Shown: positions 1-9,861, counted from the first letter of the stretch. The stretch: 64,000 nt of DNA from Candidatus Tepidiaquacella proteinivora (GCA_013348845.1 CP054675.1:877501-941500); one strand, 5' to 3'. Notes: generated by a model not told the origin, from the letters alone. Numbers and translations are program-made.

Positions 1-35
1 CCCCATCCACCAGCTCCAAATACGGATAAATTCAT
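1..35 (-). CDS. gpsA: Glycerol-3-phosphate dehydrogenase [NAD(P)+], N-terminal fragment cut by the window edge
   Basis: Only eleven complete codons and part of a twelfth are visible, reading MNLSVFGAGGW(G). This matches the start of GpsA: a short beta strand leading into the GxGxxG dinucleotide-binding loop. GpsA reduces dihydroxyacetone phosphate to sn-glycerol-3-phosphate in the cytoplasm, the substrate of the PlsY enzyme encoded immediately upstream (plsY ends at 45, this ATG is at 35). The plsY-gpsA pairing is common in bacteria and is the main support for so short a fragment. Another Rossmann-fold enzyme cannot be excluded from these residues alone. Confidence 0.7.
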   Translation of the reverse strand, partial: MNLSVFGAGGW

Positions 36-44
36 AATAGATTA

Positions 45-752
45 TTAATTTTTCTTTTTATTTCTAAGTGGTGCTTTAATCTTGAAAATTCTAATCAACC
101 ACAGACTTTCAAATCTATTCTCATTACCATAAAGTAATCTTTTAATATTTTCTCTGTGATTATAAGTAATAAAAGCAGCTGTGATAATACTAAATACTAT
201 TAATGTTTTATAACCCACTATATTGACATGAAAGATATTTTCTCTTATAAACATTGTAGTTGGGAAAGCAAAGGAAGCCATTATAGAACCAAGACTAACA
301 TAGCCGGAAAGTAATAAAATAATAATAAAGCAGATTAAACTAACAACTACATCAATAGGAGAAAGGGAAATCATCATCCCTAAAGCAGTATTAATTCCTT
401 TACCTCCTTTAAAACTAACAAAGATTGAATAGGTATGACCAATAACTGCAAAAACCCCTGCAATTATTTTTAAAACAGTAATATCCTCTAAAGGAGTAAA
501 ATTATGAAATGGTAAATTACTATAAAAGAATTGAGTAACAAACAGAACAACTACAAGACCCTTACTTATATCCAAAATTTGCACAATTATACCGAGTGGT
601 ATTCCAAGCACCCTGAAAGCATTTGTTGAGCCCAAGTTTCCGCTGCCGTATAGTCTTAAATCAACATTTTTAAAAATCTTGCCAACTATATAAGCACTTG
701 GAATACTCCCTATCAAATAACTAACTATTATGAGTAAAATAAGCGACAACAT
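45..752 (-). CDS. plsY: Glycerol-3-phosphate acyltransferase PlsY
   Basis: A 235-residue polytopic inner-membrane protein of the PlsY family, which moves the acyl group from acyl-phosphate to glycerol-3-phosphate, the first step of phospholipid synthesis. The family motifs are visible: GSGNLGSTNAFRVLG near residues 37-51, HTYSIFVSFKGGKG near 106-119 containing the phosphate-binding GGKG, and a late asparagine/histidine segment (TYNHRENIKRL) near 195. Hydrophobic stretches at about 1-20, 50-75, 85-105, 130-155 and 180-195 fit the multi-helix topology. It is somewhat longer than the usual 200 residues, the excess being a basic C-terminal tail. gpsA follows ten bases downstream, so substrate supply and acylation are probably co-transcribed. 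Confidence 0.95.
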   Translation of the reverse strand: MLSLILLIIVSYLIGSIPSAYIVGKIFKNVDLRLYGSGNLGSTNAFRVLGIPLGIIVQILDISKGLVVVLFVTQFFYSNLPFHNFTPLEDITVLKIIAGVFAVIGHTYSIFVSFKGGKGINTALGMMISLSPIDVVVSLICFIIILLLSGYVSLGSIMASFAFPTTMFIRENIFHVNIVGYKTLIVFSIITAAFITYNHRENIKRLLYGNENRFESLWLIRIFKIKAPLRNKKKN

Positions 753-817
753 AAATCTTATTCTTAATAAAAAATAACTTTATTTATAAATCAAATCAAT
801 AAACAAAAGCACCTATA

Positions 818-1744
818 CTATTTACTTTTACTAACAATTAAATCCTTTTTTGTTTTCATTAAGTTTAATGCAAAATTCTTATCTACATCAAACAATTGTT
901 CTATGCCATCTACTTTAATTATATATCGTGGGCTTTCTTCATCTCCATATTTAAGAAAATTAATATTAGTAACTTTATCCCATACAACTCTAAGTGTAAA
1001 ATCAAATTTTACATCAGGACCAAGCGTTGAATCCTTGAATGATTGAGTATTGAAATCGTTCAACATATTTAATACACCCTCAAGTATAGATGTATTAATT
1101 GAATCATTCCCATGTTTGAAAGTTGAAGCAGTAGTATCTTTTTCAAGTACGAAAGAACCCTCTTTAGAAATAAATTCAAGTGATTTAATACTACCTTTTG
1201 GAATCTTTATTATACTTAAATCTCTCCAATCATTGGATGAATTCTTAACAAAATTATAATGTAATATACCATCCGCAAGATAAATTTCATTTCCGTCAAC
1301 TTTTCTTACATACACTTGTGGATGACCGGGTCCTTGTCCGCCAATGATAAAAGAACCCATCTCTTCACCTTTTTGAAACACTGTAACTTTAACTTCTGAT
1401 GTATCTGTAAATCCGAATTTTTCCTTGCGGTTTAGATTATCAGCTTGTAAACTAATTATTCTATAATTCTTTAAATCTGAAATTGCAAAATTAATATTAA
1501 TATCATTAGCTTTATAATTGACTGGTTCTGTTACTCTCCACTCATAAGTTTTTTCAAGGACAACACGTTTTCCCTTTTGTTCCAATATAAGTTTATCAAC
1601 TAATGCAGAATCAATTTTAAAGAATTGTTCTTCCAACTTATATGTAGAACTCCTATTAAATATTTCGGTATTAAGAAGAATAACAATAACCAATAAAACT
1701 AAAAATATTATTGCTAATTTATAAATTTGCTTTTTGTTTCTCAT
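818..1744 (-). CDS. DUF4340 domain-containing membrane-anchored protein
   Basis: A 308-residue protein with one N-terminal transmembrane helix (about 10-27) and a long extracytoplasmic beta-rich domain. The spacing of YEWRVTEPVNYKAN, GFTDTSEVKVTVF and PQVYVRKVDGNEIYLAD is that of the DUF4340 family. DUF4340 proteins are regularly encoded beside GldF/GldG-type ABC transporters, as here: the GldG-like gene lies 12 bases upstream and the permease and ATPase genes precede it. It probably acts as a periplasm-facing accessory of that complex. The molecular role of DUF4340 is unknown, and the substrate of this transporter cannot be read from the sequence. Confidence 0.8.
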   Translation of the reverse strand: MRNKKQIYKLAIIFLVLLVIVILLNTEIFNRSSTYKLEEQFFKIDSALVDKLILEQKGKRVVLEKTYEWRVTEPVNYKANDININFAISDLKNYRIISLQADNLNRKEKFGFTDTSEVKVTVFQKGEEMGSFIIGGQGPGHPQVYVRKVDGNEIYLADGILHYNFVKNSSNDWRDLSIIKIPKGSIKSLEFISKEGSFVLEKDTTASTFKHGNDSINTSILEGVLNMLNDFNTQSFKDSTLGPDVKFDFTLRVVWDKVTNINFLKYGDEESPRYIIKVDGIEQLFDVDKNFALNLMKTKKDLIVSKSK

Positions 1745-1756
1745 ATCACTATGTTT

Positions 1757-3409
1757 TTAATTTTCCTGCATTTTTTTTCTTCTTGCTTTTTTTCTATTCC
1801 AGATATATAATCCTAAAAGTAAAACGACTATTGGGGGAAATATTAAATCAAAATATTTAATAAATGTTTTCTTTGCTGGAGATAACTCTGCTTCGTTGAT
1901 TGGGGTCTCTGATGTCATCTTACTTCTGATTTCAGACAGCCCAACATCATCTGCCAAATAATCAACTAGATTTAAAAAGAAATTAATATTTTCCGGACCA
2001 GGCCTTTTTTCTTCATTTGCAAAATCCGCATCGGTAACGACAATCATTCTAACATCTCTATCACATTGATTCTTTTGTTGTATATTTGGTGGAGTTGAGT
2101 TTGGTGTTGTATCCTTTGGTACTTCTTTACCGTCGTAATAACTTTTGAATTTTCCGATATATTCTGCTGCAAGAACAAAATCTCCTTGATTAAATATTGA
2201 ATCTGCTTTACTTCTTGTAAGATTCTGAAACTGCTCAATATTCAGAATAAAAAATCCTGTTGCTACACCAGCCTTTTGCGATGACTTTAAGATAGGTATT
2301 GCTTTTATTCCTATAGTCTCTGCCGCTTTTAAATCAAGCGTACTTGCGAACTGCAACGTCACATATTCAATATTTTTGAATGCATTAATATCTTTATTTA
2401 TATTCGTAACAACGGGGAAGAAAGGATAACTCATTGGTAATGGTATACCGATCGATGTCTGAACAGATACTTGAGCACATTGTAAATCACGAAGTAAATC
2501 ATTGTTAATTTTTATCCCATAATTTAACAACATAGAATCTAACCCTAATTCAAATACATTGCCTAAAGTCATCTGTTGCTGATAATTAGGATATATCTTA
2601 TCAATTAACCATAATACATTTCCACCTCTCATAATATATTGGTCAATTAAATATCTCTGCCAATCAGGAATTTCTCTTTTTGGACCAAAAACAACTAATA
2701 CATATACATCTTCAGAAATAGGTGTATTGCTTGATAAATTAATATTAACCACATCATAATATCTGTTCATTGCATTGCTAATAGTGTTCATTTTAGAATA
2801 TTCATATTCATCATGGCCAGTTAAAAATCCTATTTTCTTCTTTTTCTCTGTTGCTAATTTTTTTATTATACTTGTAAGTTCATATTCCAAGTCAGCAACA
2901 GTAGGAACAACTTGTCCGGTAACTGTATTTCTTGTGAGTTGTATAGTTTCAGTTTTACCTTGATAAAGAACCACTAATCCCATTAATACATTCCTGATTT
3001 CCTGTTTCGCTTTACTACCAACAGGAAAAGGTTGTATTCCAAATTTTTGGGCTTCTTTAAATACTTCATTATTCTGGTCATCATCACTTGGAGAAATAAA
3101 TACATAATTAATTTTACCATTAGAATATGAACGGTAATCGCTCAAAAAATCCTTTACATCCTGTTTAATTGTATTAAATGGATAAGGTAAATCATTACTG
3201 AAATATGCTCGTATTTCAAAATTGTCCTCTAATTGCTTCACTATCTCCTTACTTGCATCTGAAAGAGTATAAGTTTTATTCTTTGTTAAATCTAATCTCG
3301 TAAAAATTCTTAGCGATATAAAATTTATCGCAACTATTATTGCTATTATAAGAAATATTTTATAAAGAAATTCTTTTTTGATATCTTTCTTTACATTTGA
3401 GTTTTCCAT
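1757..3409 (-). CDS. GldG-like auxiliary protein of an ABC exporter
   Basis: A 550-residue protein with a transmembrane helix near residues 14-34, a long periplasmic region resembling the ABC_transp_aux/GldG family (LTKNKTYTLSDASKEIVKQL, then KKIGFLTGHDEYEYSKM), and a C-terminal transmembrane helix near 520-540 followed by a basic tail. VVTDADFANEEKRPGPENINFFLNLVDYL near 455-485 is the typical GldG C-terminal block. In Bacteroidetes GldG works with GldA and GldF and is needed for gliding. Homologous clusters are widespread in non-gliding FCB bacteria, so motility is not implied. The order ATPase-permease-GldG-DUF4340 with gaps under 30 bases indicates one transcript. Confidence 0.85.
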   Translation of the reverse strand: MENSNVKKDIKKEFLYKIFLIIAIIVAINFISLRIFTRLDLTKNKTYTLSDASKEIVKQLEDNFEIRAYFSNDLPYPFNTIKQDVKDFLSDYRSYSNGKINYVFISPSDDDQNNEVFKEAQKFGIQPFPVGSKAKQEIRNVLMGLVVLYQGKTETIQLTRNTVTGQVVPTVADLEYELTSIIKKLATEKKKKIGFLTGHDEYEYSKMNTISNAMNRYYDVVNINLSSNTPISEDVYVLVVFGPKREIPDWQRYLIDQYIMRGGNVLWLIDKIYPNYQQQMTLGNVFELGLDSMLLNYGIKINNDLLRDLQCAQVSVQTSIGIPLPMSYPFFPVVTNINKDINAFKNIEYVTLQFASTLDLKAAETIGIKAIPILKSSQKAGVATGFFILNIEQFQNLTRSKADSIFNQGDFVLAAEYIGKFKSYYDGKEVPKDTTPNSTPPNIQQKNQCDRDVRMIVVTDADFANEEKRPGPENINFFLNLVDYLADDVGLSEIRSKMTSETPINEAELSPAKKTFIKYFDLIFPPIVVLLLGLYIWNRKKARRKKMQEN

Positions 3410-3436
3410 TTTTAACTCTCTCTTTTTAATTATAAA

Positions 3437-4144
3437 TTACCATTTTCTTTTTTCGAGTGGGATTCTCGCTAACAGAAGAAAAATTAAAATTGCGCTAACA
3501 AAATAAATTATACTTCTTGTGTCTATAACTCCTCTGGACATATTCATATAATGATAATCAGTACTTAAATATTCTAAAAATGATGTGAGAAATACGGGGA
3601 AAAATATCAGAACCTTATTCAGAATAAATAAGGCAAAAATAATTAAGAAACTTATTATAAATGCAATTATTTGATTTTCTGTAAGTGATGAAGCAAAAAT
3701 TCCACAACTAATATAGACAGCGCATACGAAAAGCAATCCAATATATGAACTTATAATAATACCAATATCAACAGAACCCAGAAAAAGAAGACTAATCAGA
3801 TATATTAACGTAGGAGCAATTGCAAGAGCGGTAAAAGCTAAAGTGGCAAAAAATTTACCCGCTATTATTTGCATTTCAGTAACGGGTTTTGTTAATAACA
3901 TTTCAATTGTACCTGACCTTTTTTCTTCCGAAAAAGTCCTCATTGTAATTGCAGGAATAAAAAACAGCAGAATAAAAGATATAATTTCAAACGCACCTCT
4001 CATAGATACAATACCTACCTCAAACAAACTACTTGTGAAAAACCACCCTGTAATTCCTAAAAATACAAAAATTACAATATAAGCAATTGGTGAATAAAAA
4101 AGTGCTTTAAATTCCTTTTTAAATATTGCTAAGGTTACATTCAT
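3437..4144 (-). CDS. ABC-2 type transporter permease (GldF-like)
   Basis: A 235-residue inner-membrane permease with about six transmembrane helices. The cytoplasmic loop FSEEKRSGTIEMLLTKPVTEMQIIAGKF near 70-97 is diagnostic of ABC-2/GldF permeases (the RSGTIE-LLL-P-V motif). It starts 13 bases after the ATPase gene stop and is followed by the GldG-like partner, so the three should form one exporter complex. Its length matches GldF. The substrate is unknown, and the family also includes NosY-like permeases, but the presence of a GldG partner favours the Gld type. Confidence 0.87.
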   Translation of the reverse strand: MNVTLAIFKKEFKALFYSPIAYIVIFVFLGITGWFFTSSLFEVGIVSMRGAFEIISFILLFFIPAITMRTFSEEKRSGTIEMLLTKPVTEMQIIAGKFFATLAFTALAIAPTLIYLISLLFLGSVDIGIIISSYIGLLFVCAVYISCGIFASSLTENQIIAFIISFLIIFALFILNKVLIFFPVFLTSFLEYLSTDYHYMNMSRGVIDTRSIIYFVSAILIFLLLARIPLEKRKW

Positions 4145-4156
4145 ATTTGATATATT

Positions 4157-5101
4157 TTAATTCGTTAATTTTCTGAAAATATCTTCAAGTGAGGCTTCAA
4201 CTTGTTTCATTTCAATCATTTCAAGCCCCAGTTTTATAACTCTTTTAAATACTTCTTCTCTTGCATCAATTGATTTGGAAGATTTAATCTCAATTTCCCA
4301 TAAATTCGCTTGTTTATCTTCTCTAACTGAAACACTTTCAACACCATTAATTGATTTGAACTCAGATGTGAGATTTTCAGTTGAGACTTTTTTATTATAC
4401 CTTAATGATAGTTTAATAACATTTTGCCCTTGAATTTCTTTTTGTAAATCTTCAGGCTTTGCATCTGCTTTGATTTCTCCCTTATGAATAATAATTATCC
4501 TATCGCATACTGCTTGTACCTCTTGTAAAATATGAGTGGATAGTACAAGGGTCTTTTTTCGCCCTAATTCTTTAATAAGTTTTCTTATTTCTAATATCTG
4601 ATTAGGGTCAAGTCCTGAAGTTGGTTCATCGAGTAACAATATTTCAGGATCATGAATCATTGCCTGTGCAAGACCTACTCTTTGTCTGAATCCTTTTGAC
4701 AGTTCTCGTATATCTTTATGCTTAACTTCTTTCAAGCCACAAACATTAACCATTTTATCAACAGCATTTTTTATTCTGTCCTCAGAAATCATCTGCAATC
4801 TTGCATTATACACGAGAAAATCAACAACATTCATATCATTATACAACGGATTTTGCTCAGAAAGATATCCGATTTTTCTTCTTACTTTAAGAGGGTCAAT
4901 AGCGGCGTTAATACCATCAACAAAAATATTACCTGAAGTTGGTGAAAGGAATGTTGTAATCATTCTTAGAGTTGTAGTTTTTCCTGCTCCGTTTGGGCCA
5001 AGAAATCCTACAATTTCGCCTGAGGAAATTTCAAATGAAATGTTGTTTACGGCAAGTTGATCTCCATAATACTTAGTAAGATTTTCTAACTTTATTGACA
5101 T
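4157..5101 (-). CDS. ABC transporter ATP-binding protein (GldA-like)
   Basis: A 314-residue ABC ATPase. The Walker A motif GPNGAGKTT is near 34-42, the Q-loop (SEQNPLYNDM) near 82, the signature ELSKGFRQRVGLAQAM near 133-148 (LSKGF, a variant of LSGGQ common in this subfamily), Walker B ILLLDEPTSGLDP near 154-166, and the H-loop STHIL near 188. Residues beyond 220 form an extra C-terminal domain typical of drug/gliding-type exporters. It energises the permease encoded next. The gene is preceded 50 bases upstream by rfbB on the same strand, so it may begin its own transcript or continue the rfbB one. Confidence 0.9.
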   Translation of the reverse strand: MSIKLENLTKYYGDQLAVNNISFEISSGEIVGFLGPNGAGKTTTLRMITTFLSPTSGNIFVDGINAAIDPLKVRRKIGYLSEQNPLYNDMNVVDFLVYNARLQMISEDRIKNAVDKMVNVCGLKEVKHKDIRELSKGFRQRVGLAQAMIHDPEILLLDEPTSGLDPNQILEIRKLIKELGRKKTLVLSTHILQEVQAVCDRIIIIHKGEIKADAKPEDLQKEIQGQNVIKLSLRYNKKVSTENLTSEFKSINGVESVSVREDKQANLWEIEIKSSKSIDAREEVFKRVIKLGLEMIEMKQVEASLEDIFRKLTN

Positions 5102-5151
5102 AGGTAAATTTATTTAATGAATTTCAAAAATAATTTTATTTAAAAAATTTT

Positions 5152-6177
5152 TCAAACTATTTTTTGGGAATAATTCAGCTCATAATATTTTAAATATTCA
5201 CCACTCATTACCTTTTTCCACCAATTCTGGTTTTCTATATACCATTTAATAGTCTTATCTATTCCATCTTCAAATTTATGCTTTGGCTCCCAGTTGAGCT
5301 CATTTTTTATTTTGGTAGAATCAATGGCATATCTTCTGTCATGTCCTGGTCTGTCTTTTACAAATAAAATTAAATCTTCAGATTTACTAAGTTTGTTTAA
5401 AATTAACCTCACTATATCAATATTATGCCATTCATTATTCCCACCTATATTATAAATTTCTCCGAACTTCCCAAATTCCAAAACTTTACAAATAGCTGAA
5501 CAATGGTCTTCCACATATAACCAATCGCGTATATTCATTCCATCACCATAAACTGGTAATTTTTCATTATTCAGTGCTTTAGCAATCATTAAAGGGATTA
5601 ACTTTTCAGGAAACTGATAAGGACCATAATTGTTAGAACAACGGGTTATTAATACCGGCAATTTATGAGTTCTGAAATAAGCAATACATAACAAATCTGC
5701 ACTTGCTTTACTTGCAGAATAAGGGCTGCTTGGGTCTAACGGAGTTTTTTCAGTAAATTTTATTTCCTTTTGATCTTCCGGTAATGACCCATAAACTTCA
5801 TCTGTAGATACCTGTAAGAATTTTTCAATGCTGAATTTCTTTACAGCATCAAGAAGAACCTGAGTCCCTAATATATTCGTTATTATGAATTCACGAGCAC
5901 CAAGAATACTTCTATCGACATGAGATTCTGCAGCAAAATTTACAATAGCATCTACCTTATATTTCTTTATACATTCTTCAACCTGATTTTCGTTACATAT
6001 ATCACCTTTAATAAAAGTATATCTTTTATCAGTTTCTATATCGGAAAGATTTTCAAGATTCCCTGCATAAGTAAGTTTATCAAAATTAATAATATTATAA
6101 TCGAAGTTTTTTAAAACATATTTAATAAAATTACTCCCGATAAAACCCGCACCACCAGTTACTAAAATATTTCTCAT
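5152..6177 (-). CDS. rfbB: dTDP-glucose 4,6-dehydratase
   Basis: A 341-residue extended SDR enzyme converting dTDP-glucose to dTDP-4-keto-6-deoxyglucose in nucleotide-sugar synthesis for surface polysaccharide (rhamnose and other deoxysugars). It has the NAD-binding motif GGAGFIGSNF at 8-17, NFAAESHVDRSI near 80-91, the catalytic STDEVYG near 125-131, and the catalytic Tyr/Lys in PYSASKASAD near 153-162. NIRDWLYVEDHC and NIGGNNEWHN are further RfbB signatures. No other rml/rfb genes are nearby; it follows an outer-membrane protein gene by 9 bases, so the two are probably co-transcribed. Confidence 0.96.
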   Translation of the reverse strand: MRNILVTGGAGFIGSNFIKYVLKNFDYNIINFDKLTYAGNLENLSDIETDKRYTFIKGDICNENQVEECIKKYKVDAIVNFAAESHVDRSILGAREFIITNILGTQVLLDAVKKFSIEKFLQVSTDEVYGSLPEDQKEIKFTEKTPLDPSSPYSASKASADLLCIAYFRTHKLPVLITRCSNNYGPYQFPEKLIPLMIAKALNNEKLPVYGDGMNIRDWLYVEDHCSAICKVLEFGKFGEIYNIGGNNEWHNIDIVRLILNKLSKSEDLILFVKDRPGHDRRYAIDSTKIKNELNWEPKHKFEDGIDKTIKWYIENQNWWKKVMSGEYLKYYELNYSQKIV

Positions 6178-6186
6178 AAATATATT

Positions 6187-6915
6187 TTACTTTACAAATA
6201 GTCCTGCCTGAATTCCTAATGTGAAACTAAATCCATCTGCTTTAATTCCTGAAGGGATGTTATTCACTTCAAGAACATTATTAAGTTTCCATTTTCCAGA
6301 TACCGAAAAGCAATAACCTGCACTGACTTTCAAATATAAAAACTTCAACATATCGTAGCCAATACTTATTTGTGGTTGAAGAGTCAAAATTTTCTTAGTA
6401 TAATCGTTGATTAAAATCTGATTCGAAAGCAAAGAATCATTTACAAAGGGAGTAATATTCCAATTTTTATAATCCTTCGGATACTTAGCAATATTTAACC
6501 CCAAGGTACCATAGCCAATCAGACCACCAAATGAAACATCAAATTTCTTAGAAATTTTTTCAAAATATTCAAGACTAATTGCAGCACCAGAGTAAGAGAA
6601 TTTAGCTGTTTTGATTGTATTTTGAAATTCAGCTGATGTTTCAGAAGAAAAACCATATCCAATACCGCCCAATCTAAACTTCGAAAGACCTGGTATAATT
6701 AAAAATCCACCACCCCCTACATTAAGGAAACCAGATTTTGACATTTCAGGAATTCCAAGTTTGTTTAATTCTTTATTTAAATCTTCCATTGAAGGGACAT
6801 ACCATCCAATGATCGGACCACCTGAAATTGAAAATTTTGTAAAATCCTGCCCAAAAGAAGATTTAACACAGAAAACATATAACATTATAATAACAAACAA
6901 TATCCTGATTTTCAT
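6187..6915 (-). CDS. Predicted outer-membrane beta-barrel protein, function unknown
   Basis: A secreted protein of about 242 residues with a signal peptide (MKIRILFVIIMLYVFCVKSSFGQ). The body is glycine- and aromatic-rich, with alternating strands such as FRLGGIGYGFSS, KFDVSFGGLIGYGTLGLN and LYLKVSAGYCFSVSG, as in small outer-membrane barrels. I chose the ATG at 6915 because it starts exactly at the signal peptide; an in-frame ATG at 6942 would add nine residues. I do not recognise a specific family. It abuts rfbB on the same strand, which hints at an envelope role but no more. The 512 bp upstream contain no gene. Confidence 0.6.
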   Translation of the reverse strand: MKIRILFVIIMLYVFCVKSSFGQDFTKFSISGGPIIGWYVPSMEDLNKELNKLGIPEMSKSGFLNVGGGGFLIIPGLSKFRLGGIGYGFSSETSAEFQNTIKTAKFSYSGAAISLEYFEKISKKFDVSFGGLIGYGTLGLNIAKYPKDYKNWNITPFVNDSLLSNQILINDYTKKILTLQPQISIGYDMLKFLYLKVSAGYCFSVSGKWKLNNVLEVNNIPSGIKADGFSFTLGIQAGLFVK

Positions 6916-6942
6916 ATGAATGTTAAATTTTAAATTAATCAT

Positions 6943-7454
6943 TAAAATTAAATATTTTAAATTTATAATAAAAGTAAAATTGTTATACTATGAAGAATAC
7001 TTTATTAAAATACCGAGGTTTAAACAATTTGCTATGATTTGAACACAAATCATTTTTTATTAGGGGAATGAATTTTTCTATCATTTTAAATATTCTTTTT
7101 TAACCTCCAAAAATTATTTATAATATAGTAAATTCGAATTGAATAAATTTTCGAGTATTAAAACTTTATATACTTCATCTGTTGGGGATTATAAAATCTA
7201 TGATATTTATTGTATCTTCAATGCTATATAACATCGTTTGATTATTCATAAATTATATATCAAAACTCTAATTTTAATTACTTTTTAATGAAAAATAATT
7301 CTGAATGATGAAAATAAATTCACATAAAGATAAAAATTATAATTATTCATAATTATATAACTCTGAATTATAAATTTATATAAATGATATTATATATTCT
7401 TTAAAAAGAAATTATGATAAATTATTACTTCACCAAAAAATTTTACTGTATAAA
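6943..7454. other. Long AT-rich intergenic region with no gene seen
   Basis: These 512 bases separate the start of the outer-membrane protein gene from the 3' end of the TonB receptor gene. They are extremely AT-rich. The longest ATG-started reading frames I tried by eye are about 10-15 codons. A short direct repeat of ATAATTAT lies near 7340-7357. I see no hairpin with a U-tract, no tRNA and no convincing promoter box. It presumably carries the promoter for the 6915 gene. Confidence 0.5.
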
Positions 7455-9737
7455 CTAAAACATTGCATTAATTCCTATTGAAGGTAATATTCCAATACTT
7501 TGATTAGTCTTTATTTTTTGATTATACTTATCCCATTCATACCTTGTAATATTTTTTCTTCCTGTAATATTCTGTATATCTATATAAGTAACTAAAGACC
7601 ATTTACTAAAATTCCATCTTTTATCAAGCCTTAAATCAAGTGAATAATAATTTGGTAATCTTTCAGAATTGTATAGTGTAATATCCTGAGTCCCATCTAT
7701 TGGATTAATAGGAGTGTAAGGCCTACCTCCGATAAATCTAAATTTTGAGGATAATTCCCAGCCATTTCCAATAATATAACCACCATTTACTATAATTAAA
7801 TATCTATTGTCATAATCACCACTTCTTTCTACACCATCTAATGATTTATATTTTACTTCAAATAATGAAATGCTGATATTTCCATAAAATCTATCAATTA
7901 AAGTTTTCTGTAAAAATATTTCTATACCCCTTGCATATCCTTTTCCTTCTGATATCAATGGTTCGATACCAAAATTACTTCTCGACTCAAAATCTCCTCC
8001 AGAATTCAATAAAATGAAATATGGCCTTATTGTACTCACAGGATAATTATCATAATTTTTATGATATACTTCAACAGAAAATTTTAAATCATCACTCGGT
8101 AGAAATTCAATTCCAGCAATATAATGTTCCGCCTTTATATTTGTTAGATTTCTATTTTGCTGATTTGAAACTAACCAAATGTAGGATGGTGATTGATAAA
8201 ATATACCATAACTACCATTTAAAAATACATTATTAAAAATTGAATAAGATGCGGAAAATCGGGGGGATAAATAAAACTTTTTATTGATAAAATCAAAATA
8301 ATCTAATCGTAATCCGGTATTTAAAGTTAATTTATTAAATAACTTATTAGTGATATTTACATAAGCAAATGTTTTTCTCGCTGTATTATCTTGCAAAAAA
8401 TTAATTTCAGGAATTATCACAGGATTTGGATCGACTATATACAATGTATCAGTTGCCGAATATACTTCATTATTAAAATTAATAAATTTTACACCACTAC
8501 CAAGAGAAAGCTGTGTAGTCCTATCAAAAATAAAAAATAATTCTGACTTAAATTCAGTTTCACCTTCTTTGGAAAGATTTCTAAAAACTTCCTTAAAATT
8601 AGCATCTCTACCGGAAAAATTATAATTCCTATAATTCCTTGAAAGCGTGAAAATTGCGTAAAAATAATTAGAGAAAATTGTTCTCAACTCAAATGAGTTA
8701 AAATATCCCCATTGGTTATTCTTTAAAATTTTTTCATTATTCTGTCTTTTTTCTTCAGTATCATTGTTAAATCTAACCTTATCAATATTACCAAAGCTAT
8801 TAATAGTAAGGATATTATTTTGATTTATATCGTAAACCCCTTTAAATTGAAAAGATGTATATTCAGGAACAAATCCAAAACCTGTTGCATTAAAAACTAA
8901 GTCAAGATAACTCCGTTTAACAGAAAATAAAAAAGAACCTTTTTTCTCAGAACCAATTGGACCTTCCAAAATTGCACCAAAACCAGTTGCACTTAAATTT
9001 AAATTACCAGACAATCTCGTTCGGTTTCCCTCGCGTAATTTTAATTCAAGAACAGAAGATAACCTATCACCAAACCTTGCTGAAAAACCCCCTGTCATAA
9101 AATTAACTTCTTTAATAAAGTCCAAATTGATTATACTTACTGGTCCACCAGTAGCACCTTGAGTACCAAAATGATTTATATTTTGTGCTGGTGCATTATC
9201 TATTAAAAATAAATTTTCAGAAGGAGAACCTCCTCTTACAATTAAATCATTTCTCCCATCATTAATAAATGATACACCCGGTAATGATTGAACTACTCTT
9301 CCAACATCTTCAAATCCACCGGGAAACCTTCTTATTTCTTCATTATCAAACTTCTTAAAAGATACACTAATATCCACAGGTTTAATAAATGAACCCGCTT
9401 CTACTGTAATTTCTTCTGTCTGAATAATTTGCAGCTCTGCAACATAATCCATCGGTTTTCCTGTGTTAATAACAATATCATTAATAATTAAAGTTGTATA
9501 ACCGAAAGCAGAAAATTTTACGGAATAAATACCCACCTCTACCTCATTAAATAAAAAATATCCCTTTTCATCACTTCCGGTTTTAAGGTTAGTATTTACA
9601 ATCTCGATTACAGCATCTGATATTGGCAATTTCGAAAATTTATCCAATACCCGCCCTGTAAATATTCCGGTGTTCTGAGCAAAAATATTTGTTACAAATA
9701 TTACATAAAGTAAAATTAAATTTCTGATAAATTTCAT
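7455..9737 (-). CDS. TonB-dependent outer-membrane receptor with carboxypeptidase-regulatory N-terminal domain
   Basis: A 760-residue receptor. A signal peptide (1-20, ending IFAQ) is followed by a carboxypeptidase-regulatory-like domain at about 24-110 (TGRVLDKFSKLPISDAVIEI ... GYFLFNEVEVGIYSVKFSAFGY), a plug domain at about 120-235 with the signature NDLIVRGGSPSENLFLIDN, and a long beta-barrel closing with a terminal phenylalanine (GINAMF). It would import a scarce nutrient across the outer membrane using TonB energy. No SusD, siderophore or cobalamin gene is adjacent, so the ligand is unknown. It shares domain layout with the receptor at 32654-35182 but is shorter and clearly diverged. A possible promoter (TTG-N21-TGTTTTTG) lies upstream. 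Confidence 0.92.
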   Translation of the reverse strand: MKFIRNLILLYVIFVTNIFAQNTGIFTGRVLDKFSKLPISDAVIEIVNTNLKTGSDEKGYFLFNEVEVGIYSVKFSAFGYTTLIINDIVINTGKPMDYVAELQIIQTEEITVEAGSFIKPVDISVSFKKFDNEEIRRFPGGFEDVGRVVQSLPGVSFINDGRNDLIVRGGSPSENLFLIDNAPAQNINHFGTQGATGGPVSIINLDFIKEVNFMTGGFSARFGDRLSSVLELKLREGNRTRLSGNLNLSATGFGAILEGPIGSEKKGSFLFSVKRSYLDLVFNATGFGFVPEYTSFQFKGVYDINQNNILTINSFGNIDKVRFNNDTEEKRQNNEKILKNNQWGYFNSFELRTIFSNYFYAIFTLSRNYRNYNFSGRDANFKEVFRNLSKEGETEFKSELFFIFDRTTQLSLGSGVKFINFNNEVYSATDTLYIVDPNPVIIPEINFLQDNTARKTFAYVNITNKLFNKLTLNTGLRLDYFDFINKKFYLSPRFSASYSIFNNVFLNGSYGIFYQSPSYIWLVSNQQNRNLTNIKAEHYIAGIEFLPSDDLKFSVEVYHKNYDNYPVSTIRPYFILLNSGGDFESRSNFGIEPLISEGKGYARGIEIFLQKTLIDRFYGNISISLFEVKYKSLDGVERSGDYDNRYLIIVNGGYIIGNGWELSSKFRFIGGRPYTPINPIDGTQDITLYNSERLPNYYSLDLRLDKRWNFSKWSLVTYIDIQNITGRKNITRYEWDKYNQKIKTNQSIGILPSIGINAMF

Positions 9738-9861
9738 ATACTCATTTCAACTTATTTATATCAAAAACATATATTAAATAATATCAGTTCCAATATAATA
9801 ATTACATATATCAAGGAAGGTAGTATGTAGAAGTGGGATTAATTTATTACCAATAAAACTA

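Noticed and set aside
7021-7454. Regulatory RNA or riboswitch in the long AT-rich gap
   Set aside because: No stable stem longer than a few AT pairs and no known aptamer core could be seen.
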